This document shows positions 43,554-54,906 of a stretch of DNA of 64,000 nt, piece after piece. This stretch comes from Euclidia mi. Taxonomy: Eukaryota; Arthropoda; Insecta; Lepidoptera; Erebidae. The notes beneath the pieces were generated by a model. It saw only the letters and a list, made by a program, of their open reading frames with translations. It did no database searches and had not been told where the DNA came from. The stretch lies in contig OX123186.2 in assembly GCA_944739405.2 (NCBI GenBank), forward strand, positions 38,921,551 to 38,985,550. Direction: 5' to 3'. The position numbers and the translations under genes are program-made. How positions within the stretch are numbered: the first letter of the stretch is position 1; every line of letters begins with the position of its first letter.

Positions 43554-44596
43554 CGCAGTATTACTTTCCAAGAATTACTCGAGAGCGAGCGAGATTCTTG
43601 TTGTCAACGTGTATACAGTTGATAACTCAGTGCGAAACCGAAAAGTTGTTATCATGACATGTTAGCAAATAACTACGTTTGCTTCAGAGCAAATAATATT
43701 TCTACTTTCATCTCGCAAATAGGTACATACGATACCGAACTCTAAGTTAAACACTGTTACAGTAATGTTATAAACAAGTAGAGAGTAAACATCAGTCTTC
43801 ATTAAGTTACACATGATATAAACTTGCATAATTACTGTGTACATCACCACAATGAGATCCTAATAGATGTTTACCATGCGACATTACCTCTCAATTTTGA
43901 ATTAATTGAAAGGGTCGATACCTCAACGTAGGAGTAGTAACCAACAGAAATTGCAGTGATTTATTATGTAAGAAAAGTTGTACGGCATTTGAACAGGATT
44001 TGCATTTTATTGTGTAACGTGAATTTTGTTGGGAAAGTACCGACCGTGCTTCATGTAATTTATTGCTTATTTACAAGTATTACGTACATTGCCTAAGTTT
44101 GATTAGAAATGTAAGTTGAAGGTTTGGTTACTGTATTTTGGATTTATTACTGTGGATATATTATACGTTGGCCGTAGTAACGACTTTGAATGTTCAATGA
44201 CTCATGTACCTACCTACTTGCGGTGTTGGTGCTTTATGTATCAACACGAAAATATCAAATATTTTGAAATAAAGGGAGAACCATTGAACATTTTATTGAT
44301 TTCTATTGCAGTAACACTCGACTAAGCCTGTTGAAGCAAAGCATGCATTACTTTAAGGGGAATTATAAAACGAGCGAATATCGGTGGAAACAGATTATTC
44401 TGTCTTGTTGTGTCGTATCGCAAGACAAGCGTATCTGTTTCATACATTTAATAAGGTGCCTCCACAACATAACACACTGTAATAATGTGTTTCTAGCCAT
44501 ATTAAATGTATGAAAAATAAATAACTAAGCAACTGATGATGAGATACTGTTTCAATAACTTGAGCGGCATGAATTTGAGTAGGCGAAAAATTGACT
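43554..44596. other. AT-rich interval without supported gene
   Basis: Only short frames (up to about 70 residues) without motifs. No repeats shared with the rest of the window were noticed. Confidence 0.4.
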
Positions 44597-44610
44597 AAAC
44601 TAACGACGAA

Positions 44611-45204
44611 CCCCCCCCGTGGGATCTCCACCTTGTCGTGGTGGGAGGGGCTCAGTAACCGTGGATTGGTCACCCGCGGTGAAGCTAATAGGGATCCAGG
44701 AGGGGACGCTCCGCGTGGGCTTGGAGGGGCCTGCGCAGGATGCGTCCAACGGTGTGGGTGCGGGGGACAGTTCTGTCTGTCCCTCGCAGTCGGGTGCGGT
44801 CACGGGAGGAGAGGCGTGTCGATGTTGCGTTGCCGCGCGCCCTATCTCCCGCGACCAAATGGGGGCGCACCATTCGATGCGTCGCAGTGGGGCCGCAGAG
44901 GAAGAGGAGATGCGGTGTTGCGTTGCCGTCCTCCCTATCCTCTGCGGCCGCTGGGCGTTTTGGCGGCGGAGTCCAACACCTTAATTCGTCGCCAAAGGGG
45001 TTTTGTTCGGGGCCTGCCTGACCATCTGGCGGGCCAATACCCGTCGGAGGGTGGTGACGAGTGCTTTGGTGATGCCCCACCTATCGACACACGGGTACAT
45101 GGCGGAAGTCGAGGTGGTTTTTAGTGGAAACACCACATACTCCGGCTCTTATTTCCCCCAAGAGTCGGAGATCCGAAGGGATTTTCCATCTCGTAAAACA
45201 AAAA
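44611..45204 (+). mobile_element. GC-rich retroposon, copy 2
   Basis: Starts ccccccccgtgggatctcca and ends ccatctcgtaaaacaaaaaa, an A-rich tail. The 14-bp direct repeat aaactaacgacgaa is perfect at 44597-44610 and 45205-45218. It is close to full-length copy 1 (6967-7567). No RNA polymerase III box was clear to me. Frames of 90-180 residues are open because the DNA is GC-rich. Confidence 0.88.
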
Positions 45205-45307
45205 AAACTAACGACGAATATTGATTAATAATAAAATCTTGAACAAGCGTACTAAAAGCGGGTTGAGATTAATCTGTTTCAGAAATTTAAATTCAAACCG
45301 TGCGACC

Positions 45308-45367
45308 AAATTACTAGGTAAGCGACTAAATTACTAGGTGAGCGACTAAATTACTAGGTGAGTGACT
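45308..45367 (+). repeat. 20-bp tandem repeat, three copies
   Basis: The unit aaattactaggtgagcgact is repeated at exact 20-bp spacing (ttactaggt at 45311, 45331 and 45351). Confidence 0.85.
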
Positions 45368-45516
45368 AGAAATACAGATCTATTTATTTATGAAAATAAT
45401 CTCGTTTACTCGGGAAACTTACAACTTAACTTAACTTCTCTTGTGACAAGTACTCCGTCAACTTGGCTTAACTCCTTTCTAAATTCACGGTACACACATA
45501 ACACATACAAAATATC

Positions 45517-45678
45517 ATGGAGTCATTACAGACCACAATTCAAAACTTGAATAGCATGTTCCATCAGAGGATGTCTCAGTTTGAGGACAAGCTGCAAAAC
45601 ACCACCAATCTTCACCTTCATCTTCAAGCATGGCTGGTCTGGCATCAGATTTTGCATTGTCCGGACTTTAGTCACTGA
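45517..45678 (+). pseudogene. Short coiled-coil ORF, likely LINE ORF1 scrap
   Basis: 53 codons from an ATG: MESLQTTIQNLNSMFHQRMS, then QFEDKLQNTTNLH, ending at a TGA at 45676-45678. The Q/N-rich heptad style is that of insect LINE ORF1 N-termini. It is too short for a firm family call. Confidence 0.35.
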
Positions 45679-46312
45679 AGCATTAAAAGACTGAAGCGTC
45701 TTATTTTATTTAGTTTTTTGTTCATTTGATTTAAGTAAATGCGAATACATTGTTTCATTCAATTACCTACCCTTAAATAATTTCATTTCTTGGCTAATAG
45801 TGTTTCTTCAAATAGTAATTTCATTAGACAATTTTCATAAAAAATGTGAGCTGTCATTGTACTATGCTCATTATAGTATTTTTCAATGTGGTTTTCCTAT
45901 TCACTTCATTTAAGATAAAATGACGCTCAGAATAAAGAAATCATTTGCCAAATATTTAAAAAATGCAGGACTTAACGTTGTCACTCAAACAAATATTAGG
46001 TCGCTCAAATATTATGAAGTTTCTCATTTTGTATTTTAAGCAACTCAAATTAATGTTTGTAAGTCGCTGTTTTGTTGATTTCTCATCACTCGCAGTTAGT
46101 CGCTAACTTAGTAATTCTATAACCCAAATTAATTATTTTTGTCACTCAAAACCTTAATGTACAGTCATTCGTTTATACTACCCTTACTTTAATGAATTAT
46201 CACATGCTTTGACTGAGAGTGAAATAATCGTAGGGAAATTCCAGAAACATAATAATAGACATATATTTAAAATTCACATATTTTGTTTCTCCAACATGAA
46301 GTACAGTATCCT

Positions 46313-46803
46313 TTTTTTATTTTTATTTTTTGCTATCGTGTTGGAAAATCCTCATGGAGTCCCTCCGCCCTGGGGGAAGGGGACTGTCAGACTCTTACTG
46401 ACTAAAAACCAACCCGTGTTCCTCATGTAGCCGTGTGTCAGGTGGTCGGGTATCACCGAAGCATTCCACGCTACCCCCCGACGGGTATTGGCCCGCCAGA
46501 TAGTCAGGCGGGCCCCGAACAAAACCCCCTTGGCGGCGGATAAAGGTGTTGGGCTCCGCCGCCAAAACACCCAGCGGCCACAGAGAATAGGGAGAACGGC
46601 AACGCAACACCGCATCTCCTCAGACAGAACTGTCCCCCGCACCCGCACCTTGGGACGCATCCTACGCAGGCCTCACCCAAGCCCACGTGGAGCGTCCCCT
46701 CCCGGGATCCCGCTTAGCTTCACCGTGGGTGTACCTCAATCTCACGGTTACTGAGCCCCCCCACCACGACAAGGTGGGATCATCCCCCACATCCCATGTG
46801 GGG
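46313..46803 (-). mobile_element. GC-rich retroposon, copy 3 (internally deleted)
   Basis: 491 bp in the same orientation as copy 1, with a poly-T start at left. The target duplication is 15 bp with one mismatch (gaagtacagtatcct at 46298-46312, gaagtatagtatcct at 46804-46818). About 125 bp between the catctcct and agaactgtcccc landmarks are missing relative to copies 1 and 2. It is more diverged than those two. Confidence 0.85.
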
Positions 46804-46977
46804 GAAGTATAGTATCCTGAAAATGACCTCCATAGTAGACTTTGCTTTTAATAACCATGATATATTTTTAACACAACGATGATTTCTTAGATAAAAAAAT
46901 ATAAATATATGTAATTAATAGTTTATCCTTTTATCTCTACTCATATTATTTTTAACATACTATTGGTTAAACTGAAA

Positions 46978-47228
46978 CTGCCTGCCGATCAACGGACGGG
47001 GTGCATAGGGTTCCCACCAAGAACCTAAGGTCCCAAGCCAACCTCACCTGCAAGTGATGCACCTGCCGATCAACGGACGAGGCTCTGGCAAACAAAATGT
47101 CCCAATAAGCGGCAATAGGCTCGCCACCTATTACGTGGGATCAAAACACTGGCGAAAAGTGGGCGTTTAATATGCCTCTGCCTACCCCTTCGCGGAAACA
47201 GGCGTCAGTCTATGTATGTATGTATGGT
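46978..47228 (+). mobile_element. SINE with RTE-like (tgta)n tail
   Basis: Contains cctgccgatcaacggacg twice (about 46980 and 47062), then ggcaataggctcgcc and actggcgaaaagtgggcg, and ends cggaaacaggcgtcagtcta followed by (tgta)n. The body matches the SINE at 2690-2950. The last about 35 bases match the 3' end of the RTE fragment at 38690-38722. Confidence 0.7.
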
Positions 47229-47456
47229 TAAACTATTATCTTATTTATCGCTTCTTAGATTTATCACGTGTTGTTTACATTTCACATTAAATACTTTAAT
47301 GATTTTTATTTTATTGTGCTAAGTTTATTTTAATTTTATTGATTGTGTGAGCTGGCGGGTGGTGCAGAGACGACTGAGTTCACAAATATATATATTAGAT
47401 ATACTTAATATTTTATATAATAGTATTTTATATTTATTATTTTATTATATAATACT

Positions 47457-47540
47457 ATGGATATTGATATGTATTTATCAGCTAATGAATCAACTGCTTC
47501 TTCCGACAATGAGAGTAATGCTCAGCGGACGGCACGTTAA
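47457..47540 (+). pseudogene. LINE-5 ORF1 stub
   Basis: A 27-residue ORF MDIDMYLSANESTASSDNES, NAQRTAR, ending in TAA, just upstream of the LINE-5 endonuclease. Acidic and Ser-rich like ORF1 N-termini. The rest of ORF1 appears deleted. Confidence 0.35.
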
Positions 47541-47578
47541 GCGAATGCTTTCATAAGGCATTTGCACTTCAATCTGGC

Positions 47579-48670
47579 TTGTTCTTAAACGTCTGTCACA
47601 TAAATGCACAGAGTGTACCCAGCCATTATAGTGACCTGCTGGAAGCATTTTCTGGTTCCAATGCACATGCCGTCCTGGTTTCAGAGAGTTGGCTAAAACC
47701 AGTTCTTCAATCTACATCGTACTCTTTGCCTGGTTACGTTCTTATTCGAAGTGACCAAATCAACAGGCGAGGAGGCGGTGTAGCTATCTATCTCCGCAGC
47801 ACCTACCCCTTTAAAATTCTCACTTCATCTATTGCCACTTCTTCACCTGCGGAGTTCTTATTTCTGGAGGTAAACAAATCTTTAGGGTCCGAGTATACTC
47901 ATTACATCATCATGGTCGACTTTAATACCGATCTCCTTGCCCGTCAATCCAGTCTTTCCTGTAAGTTACTTGACATCGTCCAGTCAGCCAGCCTCCAAGT
48001 GCTACCTATGCAAGCTACTCACAGTACTCACCACAACAGCAACGGCGAGGATACCTGCCTTGACTTAATACTAATATCTGATCCTTCCAAAGTCATCCCA
48101 TGGCCAACTTTCCGCACCTGGATTTTCCCGCCATGACCTCATTTTCCTCTCCTACCGCCTGAAACCTCCTAAATCCCCACCCAAAGTTCTGCGAATGCGT
48201 TGTTTTAGTCGTATGGATGTTAAGAAGCTGAATAAGGATGCTGCCGAGTTAAACTGGAGTAGCATGATGTCTGCCTCTGCGGTGGACGAAAAGGTAACCA
48301 TATTTAACAACACAATCTCTGATTTATATGATGTTAATGCCCCAATGAGACGGGTGAAGCTTAAACGTCCTCCCACGCCTTGGTGTACGAATGGCAACGC
48401 GTCGTAGAGACCGAGCTTTTAGGTGATATAAAAAGGACCGTTGTGATGAGAACTGGGAGATTTTTAGATCTGTAAGAAATCGGTGTAAACAGATGGTGCG
48501 TAACGCCAAACGCCGACATGTTCTCGATAACCTAAATTTTTCGTCACCTGCTTATACCTGAAGGTTTCTTAGAACACTAGGCATTGGCAAACAGCAGCAC
48601 GTCGAAAATTGTGGGACTCTTGATCTGGATGAGATTAACCGATATTTCACCTCTACCATTTCGCTGGATC
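47579..48670 (+). pseudogene. LINE-5 ORF2 endonuclease and linker
   Basis: FLNVCHINAQSVPSHYSDLL, VLVSESWLKP, RRGGGVAIYLRS, IIMVDFNTDL, ATHSTHHNSNGEDTCLDLIL and, after a frameshift near 48110, GFSRHDLIFLSYR. These are the endonuclease blocks. The usual G of GDFN is V here. The linker continues as MRCFSRMDVKKLNKDAAELN (48195-48407) and decays to about 48670 with further stops. Confidence 0.85.
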
Positions 48671-48678
48671 ACCAGATC

Positions 48679-50314
48679 ATGAGCCTCACGCTCAGTTACT
48701 TAGCGGGGTTGCCTCAACCCAATATTTATTCATTCCAGTTTTCTCCAGAGTCTTCAGGCGAGATCAAAAAGTCAATCCTCTCAATAACGTCTAATGCTGT
48801 GGGATGTGACAATATCAGCCGTCGCATGATAACAACAATCTTGGATCACATCCTACCTGCGATATCCCACACCATTAACTTTTCCCTTGCTTCCAGTACC
48901 TTCCCTTCCTTATGGCGTAAAACCTACGTAATTCTCCTGCCCAAAATCCAAAACTCTACTGTTCCTAACCACTTCCGTCCAATTTCTATCCTACCTTTTC
49001 TATCCAAAGTGCTAGAGGCCTGTGTTCACAAACAATTGGCTCGGTTTGTTCACAATAACCGATTGTTGAGCCCTTTACAGTCTGGCTTCAGGCCAGGCCA
49101 TAGCACTACCTCCGCCCTCCTTAAAGTGACTGGCGATATTCGAGAGGCCATGGAAAGCACCAAAATCACCGTGCTGGTATTGATTGACTTTTCAAACGCC
49201 TTCAATACCGTCAGTCACGATATCCTTTTATCTATCCTGTCTCATCTTAGGGTCTCGCCTGTAGCTCTGGATTGGTTCTCAACTTATCTTCGTGGGCAAT
49301 CAGCAGTCTGTCCGCCTCGATGATTTATCGTCGGGGTGGTCCGACACTACTTTTGGCATTCCTCAAGGCGGCGGCATTATTTCTCCCTTGTTGTTTTCTA
49401 TTTTTATAAATCTCCTGACTCAAAATCTTCAGTGTGCTTACCATTTGTATGCCGACGACTTGCAGATCTATTCACACGTAAATGTGGAATGCGTAGCAGA
49501 AGCCATAGATAAGATAAATAGCGATTTGGCAGCTATACTAACTTGATCGGACAAGTTTGGCTTAGCTGTCAATCCTAGTAAGACCCAAGCTATTGTTTTA
49601 GGTAGTCAAAGGATTTTAAAGAGACAGGACTTCACATCTTTACCAGCTATTACATTTAGTGGTACTACTGTCAATCTGCACACAACAGTTAAAAATCTTC
49701 GGCTGCATATAGATAGCACGCTAAATTGGCAAACCCAAGTAAACCGTGTGAGTCAGAAAGTCACCGGTACTCTACGCGCTCTCTACCGCCTAAAAAACTT
49801 TCTCCCGCCCGAGACTAAAACAATGCTTGTGCAAACTTTGATTTTCCCTCTGATCGACTATGGTGATGTATGTTACTTTGACCTGAATGCAGATCTCCTA
49901 AACAAACTTGACCGTCTTCTTAATCACTGCATTCGATTCATTTTCAATCTTCGCAAGTATGACCATGTGTCCACTTATCCTTCTCAATTGAAATGACTCC
50001 CCATTCGTCAACGCCGTAGTTTGCGTGCTCTCACATCTCTCTATACCATTCTTACGTCTGCTACTCCCCCTGAGTATTTAACGCCCCTCTTCCAGTATTT
50101 ATCTTCTAATCATGCTCGTAACCTTCGCTCTTCTAATAACCTTCTCGTCATGGTTCCAACTCACAGCTCTAATTTTCTTCACTCTTCTTTTTCTGTTCAA
50201 TCAATCCTTCTCTGGAATGCCCTTCCTCTTGAGATCAGGATGGCCAAGACCAAGTGCACTTTCAAGTTCAAAGTTAAAGAACTATTATTGGCTGAAGCAG
50301 CAAGTGTATCATAA
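48679..50314 (+). pseudogene. LINE-5 ORF2 reverse transcriptase
   Basis: CR1/Jockey-group RT: SNAVGCDNISRRM, NHFRPISILPFLSKVLEACV, QSGFRPGHSTTSALL, VLVLIDFSNAFNTVSHD, GIPQGGGIISPLLFSIFINL and HLYADDLQIYS with the aspartates intact. A thumb and tail follow (KTQAIVLGSQR, RALYRLKNFLPPETKTM, SILLWNALPLEIRMAKT), ending in TAA-type stop at 50312-50314. Lesions: frameshift near 49305, TGA at 49544-49546 before SDKFGL (probably once TGG), and TGA at 49994-49996 before LPIRQR (probably once TGG). The 3' UTR runs on to about 50540. Confidence 0.88.
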
Positions 50315-50539
50315 TTCATTTATATTTCATTTTGGCTTATAGTATGTATCGAGATATATATATTGTTCAGGCTTAAGGCCTGACTGTATACTACGACTAA
50401 ATAGTTGCGTCAGATTGCTATTTAATATGATCAGGCGTTTTAACTTATTTACTAGTACATATAAACTTGTTTGTCATTCTCTTTCCGCTACCGCCGCGAC
50501 ACGTACTAATAATTGTTAGCTTTTATATATTTTTATTAT

Positions 50540-52140
50540 AACTTTTTTAAAGAGTCTACGAGTTTTATTTGGCTCCATTGTGTCAATCAAAGACATATAT
50601 ATACGCTGATTTTTTATTGGTTTAGGAAAAAGAAACCTCAAGTCCAAAATAAAATCCTCTATTCATATTCAAAATCAAAATTCACCTAGCACCTAAAACA
50701 AAAAAGTTATTAAAGTCAGTAACTGCTGGAAATACGTAGTAATACACGATTGTTTCTGAGTAGGTAGCGTTCGAGCGCCGCACGGTCATGACCTCGCCGC
50801 GCGCGCCGGGCGCCGCCGTCAGCTGTTGTTTACCTACAGCGGTTGTAGGTTGTAGGTAGTTAGCGCGGACTGATCCGACTGATAGTGATACGTAATTTGC
50901 TTGGAAAACAAGATTTAGGTAATTACGATGCCAACAATTTTAAACACATTTGTTTTCTTATTTTGTTCTCTTTTTAAGAACCCCTCCCGTATCCTGCCTC
51001 ACGAGGGACATTACAAACCTACCAATAACGGACACAGCAGTCGAAACAACAATTTATGAATCACACAAAGTGTTGTGTCAAACATCGCTTAAGCCTAGTG
51101 GTTTGTCAACCATGAAGTGCAGTAATAAATAATTAAAATAATAAACGTATGTAACTAAATAGCTATACCTATCCAATAATTTCTTGGAACATTACTCGAA
51201 CTTAGAATTTCGTCGAAACAAGCTGTGGGTTTACGAAATCATGATGAACTAGTAGAAGAAAAACGATAAACTAAGATTAGTCGTTACGTTATTAGACATA
51301 GGTACCTACATTATCTTTAATAACTAGACAAAGATTTTAACAATGGAAAAGTTTAGTACTTGCGTATTTCTATGGTATTTATAAGAATGTAATCACAGTA
51401 GGTATTCAATAATGAATAAACCAAATACATTTGCTGTTTGCTGCCTAGGTACTGGTACATCACAATCAATTTACACCTTTCACACATTGTCTTTTGTTAA
51501 TGATAGCTAATTAGAAAAATACTAATTAATTACGATGCCGAATTTCTTGTTCAAACTGCACTGAATACACTGAACGGAACTCTAAGCTGACCGATGTTTA
51601 TGAGGCGTTGTACTACAGCCAGAGTGAGTGAATACCTCGCGTGCGCAACGATTCCAGGTGGTCTAGTAACGAATACACGCGCCTCGCCTCTTCCATATTT
51701 TCACCAGACATGTAATACACTCGCACCATAGACGCGAACTCAATATTGGAATATTCATAATGCCGATCCATTACGAAGCGCGCGCGACGTAACACAGGTA
51801 CGGTAACGGGGTCGAACGTGACGTACGGGCGTCCCGTTGACCTAATTTCGCGAGACTAAAGGCTGTCGGAGTGACGAGTGGCAAATTGCCCCTACCCCTG
51901 TCGCCCCGCGTTGCGATGCGCGCACGCCGGGGGCGGAGTCTGTACCTACAGTGCAATGTTCATCTGTGTGTGTCGTATGTTTAATATCTATCTGTGTAGG
52001 TATGTGTGTGGCACGATCGATCGATCGTAACTACGAACTGTCGTACCAATACTTTAATATTTTTGTTACGATTTTTATAGCTTAGATTTCAAATTTTATT
52101 AGCTGGTTAGGTTCTGTTAACGATAAGTAATAAGATAACT
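50540..52140. other. Interval with GC-rich patches, no supported host gene
   Basis: A GC-rich patch at about 50770-50830 (cgccgcgcgcgccgggcgcc) and another at 51770-51940 stand out in AT-rich sequence. They might mark a host promoter or 5' exon, but no initiator, splice sites or conserved protein are evident. Confidence 0.35.
51613..51795 (-). pseudogene. Possible DUF4817-type helix-turn-helix fragment
   Basis: The minus frame reads RARFVMDRHYEYSNIEFASM, VRVYYMSGENMEEARRVYSL, LDHLESLRTRGI. The pattern Y-S-x-x-E-[FY]-A-x-M-x-x-V-Y, then G-x-N, then A-x-x-x-Y resembles the DUF4817 domain found at the start of some insect transposase-like proteins (from memory). No catalytic part was found nearby. 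Confidence 0.4.
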
Positions 52141-52143
52141 TTC

Positions 52144-52183
52144 GCTCGCGTATATATATATATATATATATATACGCGAGCAG

Positions 52184-52258
<75 letters not shown>
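52144..52258. repeat. (TA)n microsatellite with GCTCGCG palindrome
   Basis: gctcgcg at 52144-52150, (TA)12, and its complement cgcgagc at 52175-52181 form a 38-bp perfect palindrome. A second uninterrupted TA run follows to about 52257. Such runs often vary in length and misassemble. Confidence 0.9.
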
Positions 52259-52265
<7 letters not shown>

Positions 52266-52848
52266 GATGTACAAGTATGTAGTAATAATATGTATTAATT
52301 GAAATTATGTTTATATATCTTATGTATGTATTTTATATATTTATTATAATCTATCTGTCTTACTAATAAAAAATATGACAGAGTGTATACAAGTACTATA
52401 AGCATTGCGTAACAATAACGCAACTAATAAAAAATATTTTGACAGATTGCGTGTATACATACGGTATAAGAGATCAAAATATCTGACGGCGCTTGAAGCG
52501 CTGTCGGCAGTATCGAATATTAAAACCTCCATGATCAAAACCTCATTGAGTGGCGTTTGGCGCTCACTCAGGCGGAGTGTCGTGTATGTGGCAGCGGGGC
52601 AGCCATGTTGGTTCAACACCTTTTGAACGATAAGCGGTCAGCGCACCACGCCTGCGACAAATTGCCAATATCGTGCGATCTAGGCGCATAATCGTAATTT
52701 AAGTGTTAATTCAGTACTAGTTAAGTGTAAGACGATTGATTACTGTAAGACCTTTGTTTTTAGTTCTGATTTGTGAAGAAAACATAATTTGTGTAAAGTT
52801 TACCGTCGTTTGAGTTTCCCGCCCACTAGCACGCCCACGGATTAAAAT

Positions 52849-54906
52849 ATGGAGAGAAATAATACTGATGAAGGCCCTTCGGCGTCTTTATCAGAAGTGG
52901 GATCGAAGGGAAACGAAACAAACCGATTGAGTGCTACATGTGCTGAGAGTCTTTTGAAAAACATGGAACAATTGCTTAACCGTGTTTTATCAGTTCAGCA
53001 GGCAGCGCCTGTAAGTACCAATAAATTGTCTTTTCTAAAATTCGACCCTGATGAGACAGATTCGGATATCGAAGGTTGGTGTAGAGTGACTGAAGTGATA
53101 GTGCAAAGCCGATGTCTGGAAGGAGTTGACTTACTCGTTGCATTGACTAGTGCACTAAAAGGTCGTGCAGCCCAATGTCTCACGAAACTTAGCTTAAATG
53201 ATATCACGTGGAGTTCAGTAAAGGAGATTTTAATCGCAAGGTTCTCTAAACCTAGACTTATACAAGACTATTTCGATGACGTTTTCCGTTTCCAAATAAG
53301 TGCCAAAGAGTCGGCGTCTGAATCAGCAATGCGGTTGTGGAATCTCATCGAACAAATACCCAAATGTACGATGCCTGAAGAGGTCATTACAGGATTTGTT
53401 ACGTCGGTGTTGTGCCAGAGGGACAACTTGATACGTCGGGAGCTAGATACTGAACCTCAGGAATCTGAAGCCAAGAGAGCTCGAACTACAGAAAACTTCT
53501 CTGGGAAATGTCACTTCTGTGGATTCACTGGACATCGTATTGCTGAATGTAGGAAGCGACGCGACGACGCTGGGACGAAGCTTCAAGACAATGCGAATCC
53601 ATTACGTGCTGCGGATAAGAAGACTGCTGTGACATGCTACGTGTGTGGTCAGCCTGGCCACGTAGCTACTGCTTGTCCGGATAGGAAGAATGGTAGTGGA
53701 GCTGCGGTCAAGGAAGTCCACCAATGCAAGCACCGCCCTTCCAGGGCTATTCTGCGGACATTTTCTGGTGAGTCAGTTCCGTTTTTGTTCGATAGCGGTT
53801 CATCGTGTTCACTATTAAAAGAGAGCTACTGTGACATACTAGGTGGTACTGTGCGTAATAGCGTCGTATATCTTAGTGGTATTGGCGGTGAAGACGTCCA
53901 AAGTAAGACCCAAATTCAAAGCGACGTGATTGTAGATGACCTAACAGTGAGTTTACTTTTTCATGTGGTACCTGACAGTCATATTTCTGACCCTATAATT
54001 ATTGGCCGAGATATTTTAGACCAAGGCTTACGTGTTAAAATTGATAACGATAAACTTATGTTCAGTTATAAGAAACAAAGTAATTTTTGCGAATTAAGGT
54101 CGACTAAACCGGATTTAACTATTATCGATACGGATTTGCAGGGTTCTGATAGGGAATCATTACTATCGATATTAAATAAGTATTCTGACTTTTTCACCGA
54201 TGGCATTCCTACCCGGCGCGTAAATACTGGGAAGTGCGAGATACGTTTAATAGACCCGCACAAGATCGTCCAACGATGTCTTTATAGACTAGCCCCAGCG
54301 GAAAAACAGATAGTCCGAGAAAAAATCCAAGAATTGCTCGACTCTGGGGTAATTCAAGAAAGTTTTTCTCCTTTTGCTAGTCCGATATTATTAGTCGAGA
54401 AAAAAGATAAGTCATACAGGATGTGTGTAGATTATCGGGAACTTAATTCCAATACACAGCCCGAGCATTATCCTTTGCCAAGGATTGAAGAGCAAATAGA
54501 TCAGCTTTCAGGGGCGAATTATTTCTCGTCTTTAGATATGGCGTCAGGGTTTCACCAGATCACGATGCACCCGGATTCCATAGGGAAGACAGCATTCGTT
54601 ACCCCGGAGGGGCAATATGAGTATCTCGCTATGCCTTTTGGGCTGCGGAACGCCCCATCCGTATTTCAGAGATGCATCACTAGGGCCCTGAGTCATCTGG
54701 CAGATAAACCGCTAATTTTTATGGATGACCTATTATGTTTTTCGTCCGATTTAGTCACGGGGCTGCAGCGCTTAGACGTCGTATTGGGTGCTTTAACGAA
54801 GGCTGGTTTTACACTTAATCTCCAGAAATGCAAATTTTTGAAACAGAAAGTAGACTATCTGGGATACTCCCTTCAATCTGGCGAGATAAGACCAAACTCG
54901 CGGTAA
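52849..54906 (+). CDS. Gypsy Gag, protease and RT (ends at a nonsense codon)
   Basis: A single gag-pol frame of mag/mdg3 style. ATG at 52849 (MERNNTDEGPSASLSEVGSK). Gag core near 53030-53450 (LSFLKFDPDETDSDIEGWC). Zinc knuckles CHFCGFTGHRIAEC near 53508 and CYVCGQPGHVATAC near 53634, both C-x2-C-x4-H-x4-C. Protease FLFDSGSSCSLL near 53785. RT: YRMCVDYRELNSN, FSSLDMASGFHQI, MPFGLRNAPSVFQR and LIFMDDLLCFS near 54715 (FMDD in place of YMDD or YVDD). A TAA at 54904-54906 interrupts the frame just before the connection domain, which goes on in the same frame. Confidence 0.93.
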   Translation: MERNNTDEGPSASLSEVGSKGNETNRLSATCAESLLKNMEQLLNRVLSVQQAAPVSTNKLSFLKFDPDETDSDIEGWCRVTEVIVQSRCLEGVDLLVALTSALKGRAAQCLTKLSLNDITWSSVKEILIARFSKPRLIQDYFDDVFRFQISAKESASESAMRLWNLIEQIPKCTMPEEVITGFVTSVLCQRDNLIRRELDTEPQESEAKRARTTENFSGKCHFCGFTGHRIAECRKRRDDAGTKLQDNANPLRAADKKTAVTCYVCGQPGHVATACPDRKNGSGAAVKEVHQCKHRPSRAILRTFSGESVPFLFDSGSSCSLLKESYCDILGGTVRNSVVYLSGIGGEDVQSKTQIQSDVIVDDLTVSLLFHVVPDSHISDPIIIGRDILDQGLRVKIDNDKLMFSYKKQSNFCELRSTKPDLTIIDTDLQGSDRESLLSILNKYSDFFTDGIPTRRVNTGKCEIRLIDPHKIVQRCLYRLAPAEKQIVREKIQELLDSGVIQESFSPFASPILLVEKKDKSYRMCVDYRELNSNTQPEHYPLPRIEEQIDQLSGANYFSSLDMASGFHQITMHPDSIGKTAFVTPEGQYEYLAMPFGLRNAPSVFQRCITRALSHLADKPLIFMDDLLCFSSDLVTGLQRLDVVLGALTKAGFTLNLQKCKFLKQKVDYLGYSLQSGEIRPNSR

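Larger units (their letters stand above)
45219..46297. other. AT-rich interval with gcgac/gtgac repeat motifs
   Basis: At 45301-45370 and again, inverted, at about 45985-46150 the motif (a/g)g(c/t)gac recurs (agcgacta, gagcgact, gtcgctcaaat, gtcactcaaa). This could be the subterminal repeats of a DNA transposon. No terminal inverted repeat was established. Confidence 0.35.

Noticed and set aside
50770..51956. Host gene promoter or first exon at the GC-rich patches
   Set aside because: Composition alone is not enough; no convincing start, splice sites or conserved protein were seen.
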